Source: Priapulus caudatus
Taxonomy: Eukaryota; Priapulida; Priapulimorpha; Priapulimorphida; Priapulidae
Reading direction: 5' to 3'
Assembly (NCBI RefSeq): GCF_000485595.1
Contig: NW_014577990.1
Coordinates: 31,752 to 60,014, forward strand
DNA length: 28,263 nucleotides
The first letter of the stretch is position 1. The number at the start of each line of letters is the position of its first letter. The notes beneath the pieces were generated by a model. The model saw only the letters and a program-made list of their open reading frames with translations. It made no database searches and was not told where the DNA came from. Of the stretch, positions 1 through 10,090 are shown in pieces. A program made the translations under genes and the position numbers.

Positions 1-29
1 CACATCGCTCTCTCCTGCTCTCCACAGAT

Positions 30-93
<64 letters not shown>

Positions 94-118
94 AAGAGAG
101 AGAGAGAGTGATAGATAC
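30..118. repeat. (GA)n microsatellite
   Basis: Almost pure GA dinucleotide repeats with a few interruptions such as GCGA and GAAA, close to the left edge of the window. Confidence 0.95.
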
Positions 119-1044
119 ACAAACACAGAGACTTTGCGCTGCCGCGTGCAGGAATGAACGAAGGACGGGGATTGATCGAACCCCCCCCCCCCTCATTACT
201 CTCACGAGCATTAGCTGCCTGCTCCCTGGATCGAACCCGCTTATTGCCGACGCCGTATCTCTAAACAACCAGCCAACACGCACTCATGGGTCTGACAAGG
301 CTGCAGCGTTTAACGGTCGGCTCAGTCTGTCATCTCTCAGTCTCTGCTCACAGGTCATTATCGGCTGTATCAGCGGTTATCTGTCAACTGATGTACGTCG
401 TTTGTATTTAATGTTTGCCGCGCGGGACATGCTGCTGCCTCCTCCCTTGAATGAACCACCTTTCCCTCCTCTCCCGAATTAATTATGCCTCCCACCTCCA
501 CTGAATGAATGTTCGACACTTCCCTCGGCAGTACCCCAGTCTCTCGCCTACACAGCCAGTTCCCTGAATTCAAGCGCACTTCCCCCCGGACCCCTAGCTC
601 AGTCACCACGGCACATGCGGACCATGTGTGACTATATATGTGCTGACTCGTCAAGATTCCGATGATCACACCATGAATATCGTATATATGTATATCGTAT
701 GATGATGATCGTGTATCATATCGTGTTTTCCCGATCAGGTGATGATCAGGCCACTCCACATATATATATCTGTGTTCCTGGGCCACCGCTCACTCCCCTA
801 CACGCCACAGTATCTGTGTTTCTCCAGATACTCAGATAGTGATCACGAATTACAGATAAGCTTGCAGCTCTCAGTGGTCAGACTAGACGAGTATATCGGC
901 TGCTACGGCATACATGCATCAGGCCACTCCTGAGTCAACACTGCAGAGTACTCGCTCTACACAGTCCAATTAGCCTTCTATCAAACAGGAACGCCAATAC
1001 AGACGAATATCAGCTTGTTAAACTGATTCACATAATAAGATAAA

Positions 1045-1092
1045 ATCAGGGGTTAATATTAACAATTGTCTTTGTCAATATTAACCCCTGAT
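1045..1092. repeat. Inverted repeat with 16-bp perfect arms
   Basis: The arm ATCAGGGGTTAATATT (1045-1060) is exactly inverted at 1077-1092. The 16-bp spacer itself contains ACAATTGT. No terminal inverted repeats of a larger element were seen around it. It could be a small foldback element or a cruciform-prone site. Confidence 0.85.
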
Positions 1093-1749
1093 AAAATGTT
1101 ATATTCAATTCACATGCACGTACGCTCTCGTGCGTTTTCAGTGATGTATAGCCGCTGCCTTGGGCAAGAAATTTTACACAGTCACAATAACAGTCACGTA
1201 GATGCACAGCCACATGTTGCAGGTTTCACAATGCCTCCATGAGGGACTCAGGATGAGAGCGGTGGTTGCCATGATGAGGATGGGGTATACGCGTGCGAGC
1301 GTGCACTGTAACATGTCTTTTGCACGTGTTACATGAATTAGTCAGCGAGGGTGAGCAGTTAGTCTGCGTAGACGCAGCGTTGCGCATATTGGTCGGCTGC
1401 ATTGATGTTACAGGGAGTTGGATAAGCGGGTTTTAGGTTAGGCAGTTTCTAGGGTCATAGTGAAATTGGGGTAGGCCGCGGTCTGGGAGAATGGGTAGAT
1501 GTGCGTGGAGTATGTTTGTAGGATTTTGGGGGGAATATATAGAGAGAGATGTAAGGGGAGAGGAGTCTGGTTCTGGTCGCGAGAGTACGCGCACGCGCGA
1601 CCGTGCGTGTGCGCGGGTCTTTGTCTGTGTGTAAGGAGATGTGATGTGTGTAAGATATTAAAGGTTATACAGTTTACCACACAAGTTCTGGATTTGGATC
1701 TACTTCATCATTTCTACGTGAACGCTCATTCCAACGTTACAGCACTTAC

Positions 1750-1872
1750 TGTGATGTCCTTGTTCAGCCTGTCGGCGATCCACTGCTTGACCCCGGCGAG
1801 GTCAGAGTTAACGAGGATGAGTCCCAGCTTCCCGCGTCGCTTAATGAGCTGGTCCGGCTTAACGACCAGTTT
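1750..1872 (-). CDS. ACLY: ATP-citrate lyase, coding exon 2
   Basis: Seen: 41 codons on the minus strand, reading [17 protein letters not shown] and then [30 protein letters not shown] acceptor lies just before 1872 and a GTAAGT donor at 1749-1744. [14 protein letters not shown] is a hallmark of the ATP-grasp part of animal ATP-citrate lyase. Both ends are phase 0, so the exon joins exon 1 across a 2201-bp intron and would join the [10 protein letters not shown] exon. Odd: that next exon is not downstream between 1749 and 1. The only copy in the window is at 6622-6783, on the wrong side of exon 1. No ACLY exon was recognised in 1-1749. Confidence 0.9.
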
Positions 1873-4073
1873 CTGACAAACAAATAATTATACACATGAC
1901 TGTGTGTGCGCGTTATTTTATTGCTTAATGTTATACCATGAGTTGTGAGTTGACATTATATTCAGGTTTTGATACAATTTATAATTAAATTTTTTTTGTA
2001 GCATTCATTATCCAGTTTTATAATTATGTGTGTGTGCATGTGTGCATATATGTGTGTGCGTAAAGTAGTGTACTCTTCACAGTCCTCGAAAGAAAAGCTG
2101 CAGATAAAACATGATTAATTGTCTTAAGTATAAAATATAATGAATTTTAGCTCAATCACACACATAAGAACACTTGACCTAATATAGAATGAATGCAGAC
2201 AGTTTGAGTTGTGTACGAATCACACACGTATAGCATTAGCAGCTCCACGAAAGGTTTCCCTTCGCGCATTCCCCATGTACACTCCCACATTGAATCGTCA
2301 GAGCCGGCACCACTGTTTCACTACTGACTTCGAAATCAGGAAACGGCGGGAGCGGATGCACACGAGAGCTGTATCAAATCCATACAAAAGGCCGACGAAT
2401 CCAGCTGAATCGATGACAATTTGGGGACCGTGCTGATCAATCTAGTTGAATCCACTTCATTAACAGATAACATGGCCAACTTTGTGCACATTCATTTGCA
2501 TGTATTTGCATATCTGCATGCCGCATAGACCTCCCGATTGCTTAGATGCAATAACGCAACCAATGAGAGTGGGGTTACTTCTGTTATTACTACTACTGCT
2601 ATAACTACTACACGGTAGGGTTAAATTACTGTATCTATAATGAATAATGTGCTATTAGCTAAGAAATCGGTAATACGTTGTACTAGGAATTAACATCTAC
2701 ACAGTTAAAACTTGATAGTAATCTCTCTCTTAACAGGAATTCCTGTACGCAGGTAAGTATAATGATTGCCGTGGGCAGTGATTACGTCACCGTAAATAGT
2801 AAAAAAAAAAAATCCACTTTTTCACAAAATATAAGTGATTCTGTTCACTTTTTATGGTAAAATTGCTGCATTATAGTTATATTTCTTATTTTACTATATA
2901 TTGTTCGATGTGAACATACATTCGTGACTCATACATAGCCCATAGCAAGCAATTAATGTTATGAACACTAATATCAAATCGTCCAGGTTTTTTGGATTTT
3001 TAGCTCGTTGAGAAACAATCTTATCAGGTAAGAATTTGACGATACGTTTAGTCCCGTTAGTTCTTACTTTTAATGTAAAAAAATGGCAATTTTTTTTAAA
3101 CAAATTTTACCATGGAAAATTCGTGACGTAGTAACTTTAATAAAACCCGCAGACGAACACGTGTGCACCTGCAGATTGAATCACTCGTGCTAGTCACGTA
3201 CACCGGACACGACATGTGTACAGAAACGCTTCAATGAGGAAGTGCTCTGTTTTTCCAGGTCGCTATATATACTGTGACAGGTACAGGGTTGCAAGGAACA
3301 AGTACAGGGTGTGAAATCAATAGCAGTCCAAGAGTATAAAACCTGGAGGTTTACCGGCAGATCATGAATTAATCCATCGCAAGATATCACGACATATTTG
3401 TCTATAAATCGAAAAAAAATCAACCTATCCCACTAACTATCGCTACAGTAGTTTTCAGCTTATAAGCACGAATATCAGTTATTATTTTACCATGGCTGAT
3501 GAATAATTTTTCTTTTAATGAAAGCCAACACAGCTCACCATTTCTTGTGATGCTAACATGATGTATGCAAGCATACAAACCGTACACACATTCCCAATAC
3601 CCCACCCTCCACACTCACTCAAGATGTTTACTCATTTGATAGATATATGTACAAATCAACATTTACTTACAAGTAAATTAAGTCACACCTGGGTCACTAT
3701 TCCCCTCTATGTAACACATGCACTGTCTATGTAGGACACATTAGCGTGTTCCTTACATGTCCGTCATACAGGTTTGATTGCATTTCCTAAATCTAAAAAA
3801 TCTAAAATGAAATAATAATTCTAATCCATATCTAATCTAAATCTAATAATTCTAAGTCTAACAAGTTTCTGTACAATGGCCCCAGACCCCCTCCCCCACC
3901 ATACGTTTTCCACGCTTCTGATAATTGCGAACGGCTTCTAATTTCTAAAGCCCACACGCAAAATCGATCAAAAACAAGTTAACGTATGTCGCGGACAAAT
4001 CTTCGCCGATCGAAGCACGCAACAAAGCACGACATCCACCGACGCGTCTCCGCATCGACGAGCGAGAACTCAC
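1873..4073 (-). other. ACLY: ACLY intron 1
   Basis: A 2201-bp interval between exons 1 and 2, bounded by a GTGAGT donor and a TTTGTCAG acceptor on the minus strand. It holds the dispersed repeat at 1940-2045, short GT runs and long AT-rich stretches. No conserved coding segment was seen on either strand. Confidence 0.7.
1940..2045 (+). repeat. Dispersed repeat, copy 1
   Basis: A segment with GAGTTGACATTATATT, then an A/T-rich middle, then GCATTCATTATCCAGTTTTA and a GT-rich tail. A diverged copy in the same orientation lies at about 24981-25100, downstream of the P450 gene. The shared order of blocks suggests a dispersed repeat family rather than chance AT-richness. It sits in ACLY intron 1, next to exon 2. 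Confidence 0.6.
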
Positions 4074-4220
4074 CTCCATGAGCAGCCACGGGTGTTCGCG
4101 CGTCAGCTGGTCCCACTCGGTCGCCGCGGTAACGACGGCGAAGCGAGGGACGACGCCATGGCTGAGATACTTTCCCAGCAGCGCCTTGCCCGTCTGCTCC
4201 CGCACAGCCTTCGCCGACAT
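4074..4220 (-). CDS. ACLY: ATP-citrate lyase, coding exon 1
   Basis: Seen: 49 codons starting MSAKAVREQTGKALLGKYL and ending in HPWLLME, followed on the minus strand by a GTGAGT donor at 4073-4068. The start is family-typical: animal ATP-citrate lyases begin MSAKA-EQTGK. The donor falls in phase 0, and the exon joins in frame to the KLVVKPDQ exon at 1872-1750. Known: ACLY is a cytosolic enzyme that turns citrate, CoA and ATP into acetyl-CoA and oxaloacetate for lipid and sterol synthesis and histone acetylation. This piece is the beginning of the N-terminal citrate-binding/ATP-grasp half; the full animal protein has about 1100 residues, so most of the gene is outside the window. Odd: the next-but-one exon lies upstream at 6622-6783, so the physical order is 3-1-2. 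The identity is secure; the integrity of the locus is not. Confidence 0.9.
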
Positions 4221-5366
4221 CCTGTCTCACGTGCGCGTCGTCACGGCAACAGCAAGAAACCTGCGAGGCGAGGGAGAGACCGCGAGGTGAGACGGCGGAC
4301 ACTCGCGGGGTTGGACTCGCGAGGCAGGGAGTCGTGGAGTGGATTCCTGCAAGTCAGGTGAATCGTGGGGTGGGGTCTCGCGAGGCAGGGGATCATGGGT
4401 TGGCGTTTTATGGGGTCAGCGGAAGCACGGGTTAGAGTCTAACAAGAAAGGTCTATGAATAGGCTTTCTTGCCTTCAAGGTACAAGTTGCCAACAGGTAC
4501 AAGTTGGTACAGGTACAAACACCAGGGAAAACGTTTGCTTCAACACAGAGACACCAATGGGGGCAACTCTTTCCTTTTTATCCACACTTATGTAATACAG
4601 AGAAACATACAAACACAAATTTGAAATTCATGGAAAGAGAACAGAGGAAAATCAGGTAAGGAAGCCACAGCTTGAGGACATCAGCCGATTTTCACGGGCA
4701 ATCAATTAGAGCAACCACAACATTTGACATAAGCTCTGCAAATGTGACAACCCCTGTAAAAAGATAACGTTCCACGCGATGCGTTCCCTCCCCTTGAGCA
4801 GGCAACAGATAATTTTACTGAAGCTCATGCCAGCTTTGGAAACAGTTACGGTTTCCAGACAAGCCCACACACATTCAGGAGTGACTCAATCGGATTACAC
4901 ATTTACAGTGTGTAAAGGAGACCTTTGGCACTGTTTACATTGTTTACATTACACAATCACCCACCCAGCTAGAACAATCAATTTAGATTTTAGATTTCAA
5001 GGCAATGTGTCGGTCGGCTTTATTATGGCTGTACTTTACCCTAGCAGTGGTTAAATCACATCTTCTACATCATGATAACGCGTAACAAACAACTACCATT
5101 TTTGATCAGTTATCATTTGACATTTAAATGTGCTGATGTACTGTAGCATGAAATACAGCCAGCTAGACGTAGCACATCATGCGTATCAATGCTAAAACGA
5201 TATGCTACAAGAGCCACCACTTATTACTACATGGCCCCAGTCACACAATACGTATCCATCTAACCTCCCCCTACGAAACAAAATCGGTCGGACCGATGCA
5301 CCATCGAACGCAAACCCGCACGTGTCTCGAGAAATTCCTGGGACATTCACTCACCCTGTGGCAAGG

Positions 5367-5402
5367 GCCATAGCGAAAAGTGCCGCCATAGCGAAAAGTG
5401 CC
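5367..5402. repeat. 18-bp perfect tandem duplication
   Basis: GCCATAGCGAAAAGTGCC occurs twice with no spacer (5367-5384 and 5385-5402), at the edge of the CpG-rich patch. Confidence 0.9.
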
Positions 5403-6161
5403 CCGTGGTAGAGTTGAGACGAGATCTGACTTAAGCTCAGGGCACACACGCGAGCTTGCACTCGAGATCGAAACAGGTTTCTTATCAACGCGACGGATCG
5501 AACGCGTGGACCGTCGCAAGCCGGGAATGCCACCCCTCGGGAAAACGCAGACGAGGAGGAGGCTGAGGAGAAACCAGCATCCTCGGCATCGCAATCAATA
5601 TAGCGAGAGCGACGCTTGCATCGAGGAATTTGTCGGCATGCAAGCGGATGCAAACATGATCAATGAGACGTGGCGAAGGGGGGAGGGGGGGGAGACTCGC
5701 GGCACGATTGTACAGCCGACTGCTGCCCCGCATACGTCGATATAGATACAACTAGAAAGGGCAGTTGTCGCCAACTACATGTATCCCCCGTGTTCTCCCC
5801 AAGATGTGTAAGTATACGAAGTTTGGTCGCGCTAGGACCATTAGGGGCCAAGTTATAGAGCGGAAGGAAAATATGATACGCTTCTGTACTAACGATTACC
5901 TCGGATTTGTAGGGATCACGTATTCTAGCTAGCTACACGTGCGCCTTGATTTTTGGAACGGAAAATCGAAAGATACAGTTTGTTTTAGAAGCTGCGGTAA
6001 CAGAATAAATCGTTGACGGAATCGAACGAGGCAAAGTGAAAATCAGCCGTCAAATACATTTATTCGATTATTTATTCATGGGAATTGCAGACGCAGCATT
6101 CACTCCACTGCTAATGCAGACATAGAGCATTACAGACTACCCACTAGACTGCCTAGAGCAC

Positions 6162-6221
6162 GTCAGGTAACCTTGCACAGTCACAGGTCATAGTCAGGTA
6201 ACCTTGCACAGTCACAGGTCA
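6162..6221. repeat. 31-bp-period duplication carrying AGGTCA half-sites
   Basis: A 29-bp identical segment beginning GTCAGGTAACCTTGCACAG and ending CACAGGTCA occurs at 6162-6190 and 6193-6221. Each copy ends in AGGTCA, the generic nuclear-receptor half-site, and contains GGTAACCTTG. A regulatory role is only inferred from those motifs. Confidence 0.85.
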
Positions 6222-6435
6222 CGCAATACGTCACGTAAATACACATAAAGCCGTCACCACTGACCACCTGATGAGACCAAACTTGTGCGCAGACGCGAGA
6301 GATTAAAACACAGAATATTTATCTTTAATTCCCAAGCGTAACAACTAACAATGACTTGGACCGCTCCCCACAGGATGCAGACCCACTGCACCACCACACG
6401 TAGATTCCGCACAAGCCTTTTAGCCAATGTCACGA

Positions 6436-6568
6436 AGCTACAAAGTTAGCGATTAATATTAAATGCAAACACGAATTCACTCTTAATTCATTCGACTCGA
6501 CTTCTAGCATGCTACAAAGTGAGCGATAAACATAAAATACAAACACAAATCCACTTTTAATTCATTAA
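6436..6568. repeat. Diverged tandem repeat, 74-bp period
   Basis: Two related units, both starting GCTACAAAGT-AGCGAT-AA and running to CTTTTAATTCATT or CTCTTAATTCATT. The second unit ends about 50 bp from ACLY exon 3. Confidence 0.75.
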
Positions 6569-6621
6569 CTCTGCTCGCGGCTCGCCACACGCCTGCGCAC
6601 CGGACCACGCCACGGACCCAC

Positions 6622-6783
6622 CTTTGCGTCGATGTCTCCCACGTCGACGCCGCCCTCGTGGTGGAAGAGGATGGTGTCGCCATGGCGATGCGCGTAGATG
6701 GCGACGTAGAATTCCTCGGCGGGCGCGTGCGGAACGAACGGCTCGATGATGAAGTTCTTCAGCTTCCCAACGGCGCGGCCGAC
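6622..6783 (-). CDS. ACLY: ATP-citrate lyase, coding exon 3 (out of genomic order)
   Basis: Seen: 54 codons on the minus strand, from [10 protein letters not shown] through FIIEPFVPH and [10 protein letters not shown] to [14 protein letters not shown]. The acceptor is TCGTCAG before 6783 and the donor GTGGGT at 6621-6616. [14 protein letters not shown] is diagnostic for the ATP-grasp region of ATP-citrate lyase. By homology these residues directly follow those of exon 2, and the phase-0 ends fit. Odd: in minus-strand reading this exon comes before exon 1, so a normal cis transcript could not include it in the right order. Either a block was misplaced in assembly, or this is a stray exon of a partial ACLY duplicate. 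It is undamaged and has good splice sites, which argues against an old pseudogene. Confidence 0.88.
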
Positions 6784-7751
6784 CTGACGACGGAAACCAC
6801 AAGGAAAATAAGCTCGCGTTGTAACCCTACTCTTGTTGGCTCGCTGGTGGCGGCTGCTGACTCGCCGCTCGCTGGTGGTTGCTGCTGACTCACTCGCCTG
6901 CTGCTGACGCGCCGCTCGCTGACTCGACGCGCTATCATCGATACTATCGATCGCGCTGCGCGGACTGGACACACACACACACACCAACACACACACGAGA
7001 CCGATTACATGACCTCCGTTGCGCGGAGGTAATTAGTGACACATCTACGTCATACATATGTAGCTGGAGCGAAAAGCTACAACTCTACAGCGTATAGTAT
7101 TGATTTGTTCACGTTACTACTACTACTACTACTAGTGCTATCCAGTGTGGATAGTTCTGTACGCAGCGAGCAAAACAACAACAAATAACCGGTGTCGGCG
7201 TGAAGCCAACAACAAGTTCAACAACAACAACAACAACAACATACGCACAGCAACGTATTCTGACGGTTTTGACTGGTTATGCGTAACGAACACAGTAAAC
7301 ACACTCACTCACCTGTTTATTGGAGATACAGAATAAAACGCCACGTCCCAGCTAGCTCACACCTCACACGTATAACGTAACTTGATAAACTCGCCGGTTC
7401 AACGCTCTCGTGCCAGCGTGGCGTTACTCACACTCCCTATTCCTCCTACAGCTCTGCGTCGACTCAGTAGTTGAAATACTCGCGCGATACATCATGCCAT
7501 CGTAGTTGACCTATGACCTTTACGTACAGTAATTCCACTGAATAATTCCCATCTGGCATCTTGCATCATCACAGTAACTACTGCGGTATCGTTATTTTTA
7601 AAATATTAATTTTTTATATTGTATGCGAATATTTTTCTGTCTGTATTGTATTTTTGATTATGTTAAAAGTAGCGTTTATTCGCGTAAATTCACGACGAAT
7701 CGCCTACGAAGGGTCTTAGAGTACCCGGATGTGCAGAGCGTGGAAACAAAA
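6784..7751. promoter_or_regulatory. Spacer with presumed SUMO promoter
   Basis: The interval between ACLY exon 3 (minus) and the SUMO start codon (plus). It contains CpG-rich DNA near 6800-6960, a short CA run near 6970, a 7-bp stem-loop ACCTCCG/CGGAGGT at 7015-7035, and TAC and AAC microsatellites at about 7120-7240. If the assembly were right it would be a head-to-head promoter region, but the ACLY exon here is exon 3, not exon 1. No clear TATA box was identified. Confidence 0.4.
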
Positions 7752-8796
7752 ATGTCTGATCAGGTAACTTTGTCTTGCGTTTCATAGCAATATTTGCTAT
7801 TATCTCTGTTAGTACGTGTATTTACGCTAGCTAACTCTGCAGCAATGATGAACTATTAACTATGAAAGAATTCAGAACAGTACATATGCAACAATTATTC
7901 TAAGGGCCAAATAATATTTACTTTACTTTTCAGTGTTATCTATGGCGTTCGTTGTTTTGCGTTTCTAATCTCATTCGCCGAAATTGTCGTTAATGCGATG
8001 TCCAGACGTGTGAAGAAATTGTCGTCTGTACATCTTACAGTGTGTATATCAAATCAGAACTTTGTGACACTGGAACCATATGCTAATCAGTATGGGATTG
8101 GTTTTTTCGGTTCACTATTTACCAAATTACTCACTGACTGCGTCGTGCTCTGGCACAGTGTCACTATCACTATCAGTGTCAGTATCATTGTTGGTGAATC
8201 ATAAACCCAGTAAGTATGTTTTTCACAACGCAGCTTAAAAATGCAGTGTAAGCACTAGGTAAACTAGCACATCCAATGTAGATGGTTCACCTTGTCCCCA
8301 AAGTAACAGACATGAAGTGTTGAACTTGAAGTTCTCTGTGAAAAGGGTAAACTGGGACAAGAAAAAACAAATAGTCACACTTCAGTATTGGCTCCATCAC
8401 GTCATCAGTTACCAACTGTGTTCAATTAGTCCAATGTATGTATAGTCTGTACTCTGCCTAGCATAACTATGGAAGATTTGTTAACACATTGGATCATTCT
8501 CAATATGTCTGAAATCTTTAAGGGATCCTTTTAAGTTTAGCTTCTTTGTCTCTGTCATTTCATATTGGAATTCTCTCCCTTCTTCATTAGTTAGTTGCAA
8601 ACTTGAGGTTTTGTCTACTGTGATCCACAGTGTTGATCTGTCTATTGGATCAACTTTGTCTCTTTCCGTCTTCGTTATAGTTCTTGGACTTTGAAGACTA
8701 ATATTTTACGAGGTTATATATTATTTTTAGGAATCTAAACAGGATGGTGGAGGTGACCAGGGGTCAGAGTACATCAAGTTGAAAGTAATTGGACAG
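7752..8796 (+). CDS. SUMO1: SUMO (SUMO1-type), coding exons 1-2
   Basis: Exon 1 is 7752-7763 (MSDQ, in AAAAATG context, then GTAACT). Exon 2 is 8731-8796 (TTTTTAG acceptor), encoding ESKQDGGGDQGSEYIKLKVIGQ in two blocks, then GTAGGC. All junctions are phase 0. MSDQE at the start and EYIKLKVIGQ are strongly SUMO1-like. Known: SUMO is a ubiquitin-fold modifier joined to target lysines by E1 (SAE1/UBA2), UBC9 and E3 ligases after C-terminal processing. These exons give residues 1-26: the flexible N-terminus and first beta strand. The next exon begins DQGEIHFKVKMTT and is present twice, at 10091 and 15241. Exons 1-2 plus copy B give an intact 97-residue protein, close to the 101 of human SUMO1. 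No consensus psi-K-x-E site for chain formation is visible in the N-terminus. Confidence 0.9.
7764..8730 (+). other. SUMO1: SUMO intron 1
   Basis: A 967-bp intron with GTAACT donor and TTTTTAG acceptor. AT-rich; no coding sequence, element ends or strong repeats were recognised. Confidence 0.75.
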
Positions 8797-9399
8797 GTAG
8801 GCAGTAAAATGCATGCGCTATCTTCTTGCATGCTTCGCCTAGTGTTTACGGCGCATTTGTGAGCTTGTTCATTTAGAAATAAAGATATTTGTAAAGTTGA
8901 ATGAGAGTTCATGTTGATTTCTAGAACATTGGCAGAGAGTGGATGTGCATGTGCTGAATTGTGCTTTTAGGCAATTGAACATGGTTCCACGTAATGCATT
9001 CGTCAATTGTACAATATAAACATCGGCATAGTTCTGAAAATAGTTTGTTTTTATTGTTACTGTAGTGGGTGTGCTGTTGTTATCTGGTGAATGTGTATAT
9101 ATATGCAACACCATACAAAAGCTTATGCAGCTGAGTGTATAAACTTACCTGTTGTGTATCATTTTATTGGAAACTGGGTTTTTCGGATTAATATTCATTT
9201 TATAACATGGTCAGCTTAAATAAAAACAAATTTACATATCATCGGTATGTGTGAATAAATGTGTGTTCAATAGTGTTGTCAATCGGTTGTAATTTCGTAA
9301 TCGATCATCGGTTGGACCCAAGTAACCGATGATCGGTTACAATCGGTTACTCGTATATTGGTGCATGTGAATACGTCCTTTTTTAATCTGTATTTACTA

Positions 9400-9852
9400 T
9401 TAGTGCATCACGTGATAAATCGTTGAAATTCCATTGGATAACGTCGCAGGTACTATGAAACAATAGTGCCCACCTGAGCGGGCACTATTGCTTGCGCGAG
9501 CATTGTTATTATAACGCCATTGTGTCACGTCACGAATCTCCTGCGTCTGGGCGCCACGCAAGAGTTTCGAATTAATGGTGGTTGTGTTTGTGTGTGGAGC
9601 GTTTTGTTTCATCGAATGCACCGGCAAATTAGGGTGTATAAAGAAGGTATATAAGCATGAAAAGTAAACAGAAACACTAATTGTATTTTCATACATTTTA
9701 TTTTGTACAAATAACACATAAATATACTATTTGCTGGTGTTAGAAATTCGAGACGTAGACAGTTTAATACAAATTGAAATTGTTCGTTTAAGAAACTTTG
9801 TCTTATTCACTTCATTTTGCCGAGTAGATTGCAAAGTCATGTGATGCACTAA
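9400..9852. mobile_element. Putative MITE with TTAGTGCATCAC termini
   Basis: The left end TTAGTGCATCACGTGA (9400-9415) is matched in inverted form by TCATGTGATGCACTAA (9837-9852) with one mismatch. About 50 bp inside lies a hairpin, CAATAGTGCCC/GGGCACTATTG, followed by TTATTATAACGCC. There is no transposase gene, so it would be non-autonomous. The segment is absent from the homologous point of copy B, where TATTTACTA runs directly into ATATTGTGACG; this empty site is the best evidence for mobility. A clear target-site duplication was not resolved. The superfamily is not assigned. Confidence 0.65.
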
Positions 9853-9855
9853 AAC

Positions 9856-9995
9856 ATTAATGCCTGTTGTTGGGGGCACTATGCTGGCATAGTGTTGCTT
9901 TGGGCAGGAATATAGTGCCCTCCCTACCGCTCGGGCACTATACCTTCCCAAAGCAACACTATGAGAGCATAGTGCCCCCAACAACAGGCATTAAT
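9856..9995. mobile_element. Foldback element, ~62-bp near-perfect arms
   Basis: ATTAATGCCTGTTGTTGGGG opens the left arm and its complement closes the right arm. The arms share GGGCACTATGCT--CATAGTG, TTGCTTTGGG and ATAGTGCCC, with a short TCCCTACCGCT centre. It abuts the MITE-like segment and uses the same ATAGTGCCC motif as the MITE's inner hairpin, so the two may be one composite or nested insertion. Confidence 0.75.
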
Positions 9996-10090
9996 ATATA
10001 AATATTGTGACGTTATATTATGTATTTATTAACTATTGTTTTGTGTCACTGTAGTCTTGTAAGGTCTTTTCCATTTGCTTGTTGTTGTAG

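Larger units (their letters stand above)
1..1749. other. Non-coding stretch beyond ACLY exon 2
   Basis: No coding exon is recognised here. Expected ACLY exons beyond exon 2 are missing. It contains a long GA microsatellite at the left edge, short C and AT runs, one strong inverted repeat near 1045-1092, and a GT/CG-rich patch near 1560-1630. Open frames present here have low-complexity translations and no recognisable domain. Confidence 0.6.
4221..6621. other. Spacer between ACLY exon 1 and the misplaced exon 3
   Basis: If exon 1 is the true 5' coding end, this should contain the ACLY 5' UTR and promoter. Visible: GC-rich sequence with a repeated CTCGCGAGGCAGGG motif at about 4300-4410, a CpG-rich island-like patch at about 5380-5700, and small tandem repeats at 5367-5402, 6162-6221 and 6436-6568. 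No recognisable exon was found, and none of the ACLY exons that should follow exon 3. Confidence 0.5.
8797..10090 (+). other. SUMO1: SUMO intron 2, allele A
   Basis: A 1294-bp intron. It contains a cluster of CGATGATCGG-type motifs at about 9280-9350, including TAACCGAT facing ATCGGTTA, and then the composite insertion at 9400-10001 that copy B lacks. No coding sequence was seen. Confidence 0.7.

Noticed and set aside
171-245. GGTTCGAtC-like B-box motifs on the minus strand (tRNA or SINE)
   Set aside because: The supposed T-stem does not pair, and no acceptor or anticodon arm could be built around it.
5398-5745. Overlapping open frames on both strands in the CpG-rich patch
   Set aside because: Highly charged or serine-rich translations without family resemblance. 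Open frames on both strands are expected in GC-rich DNA.
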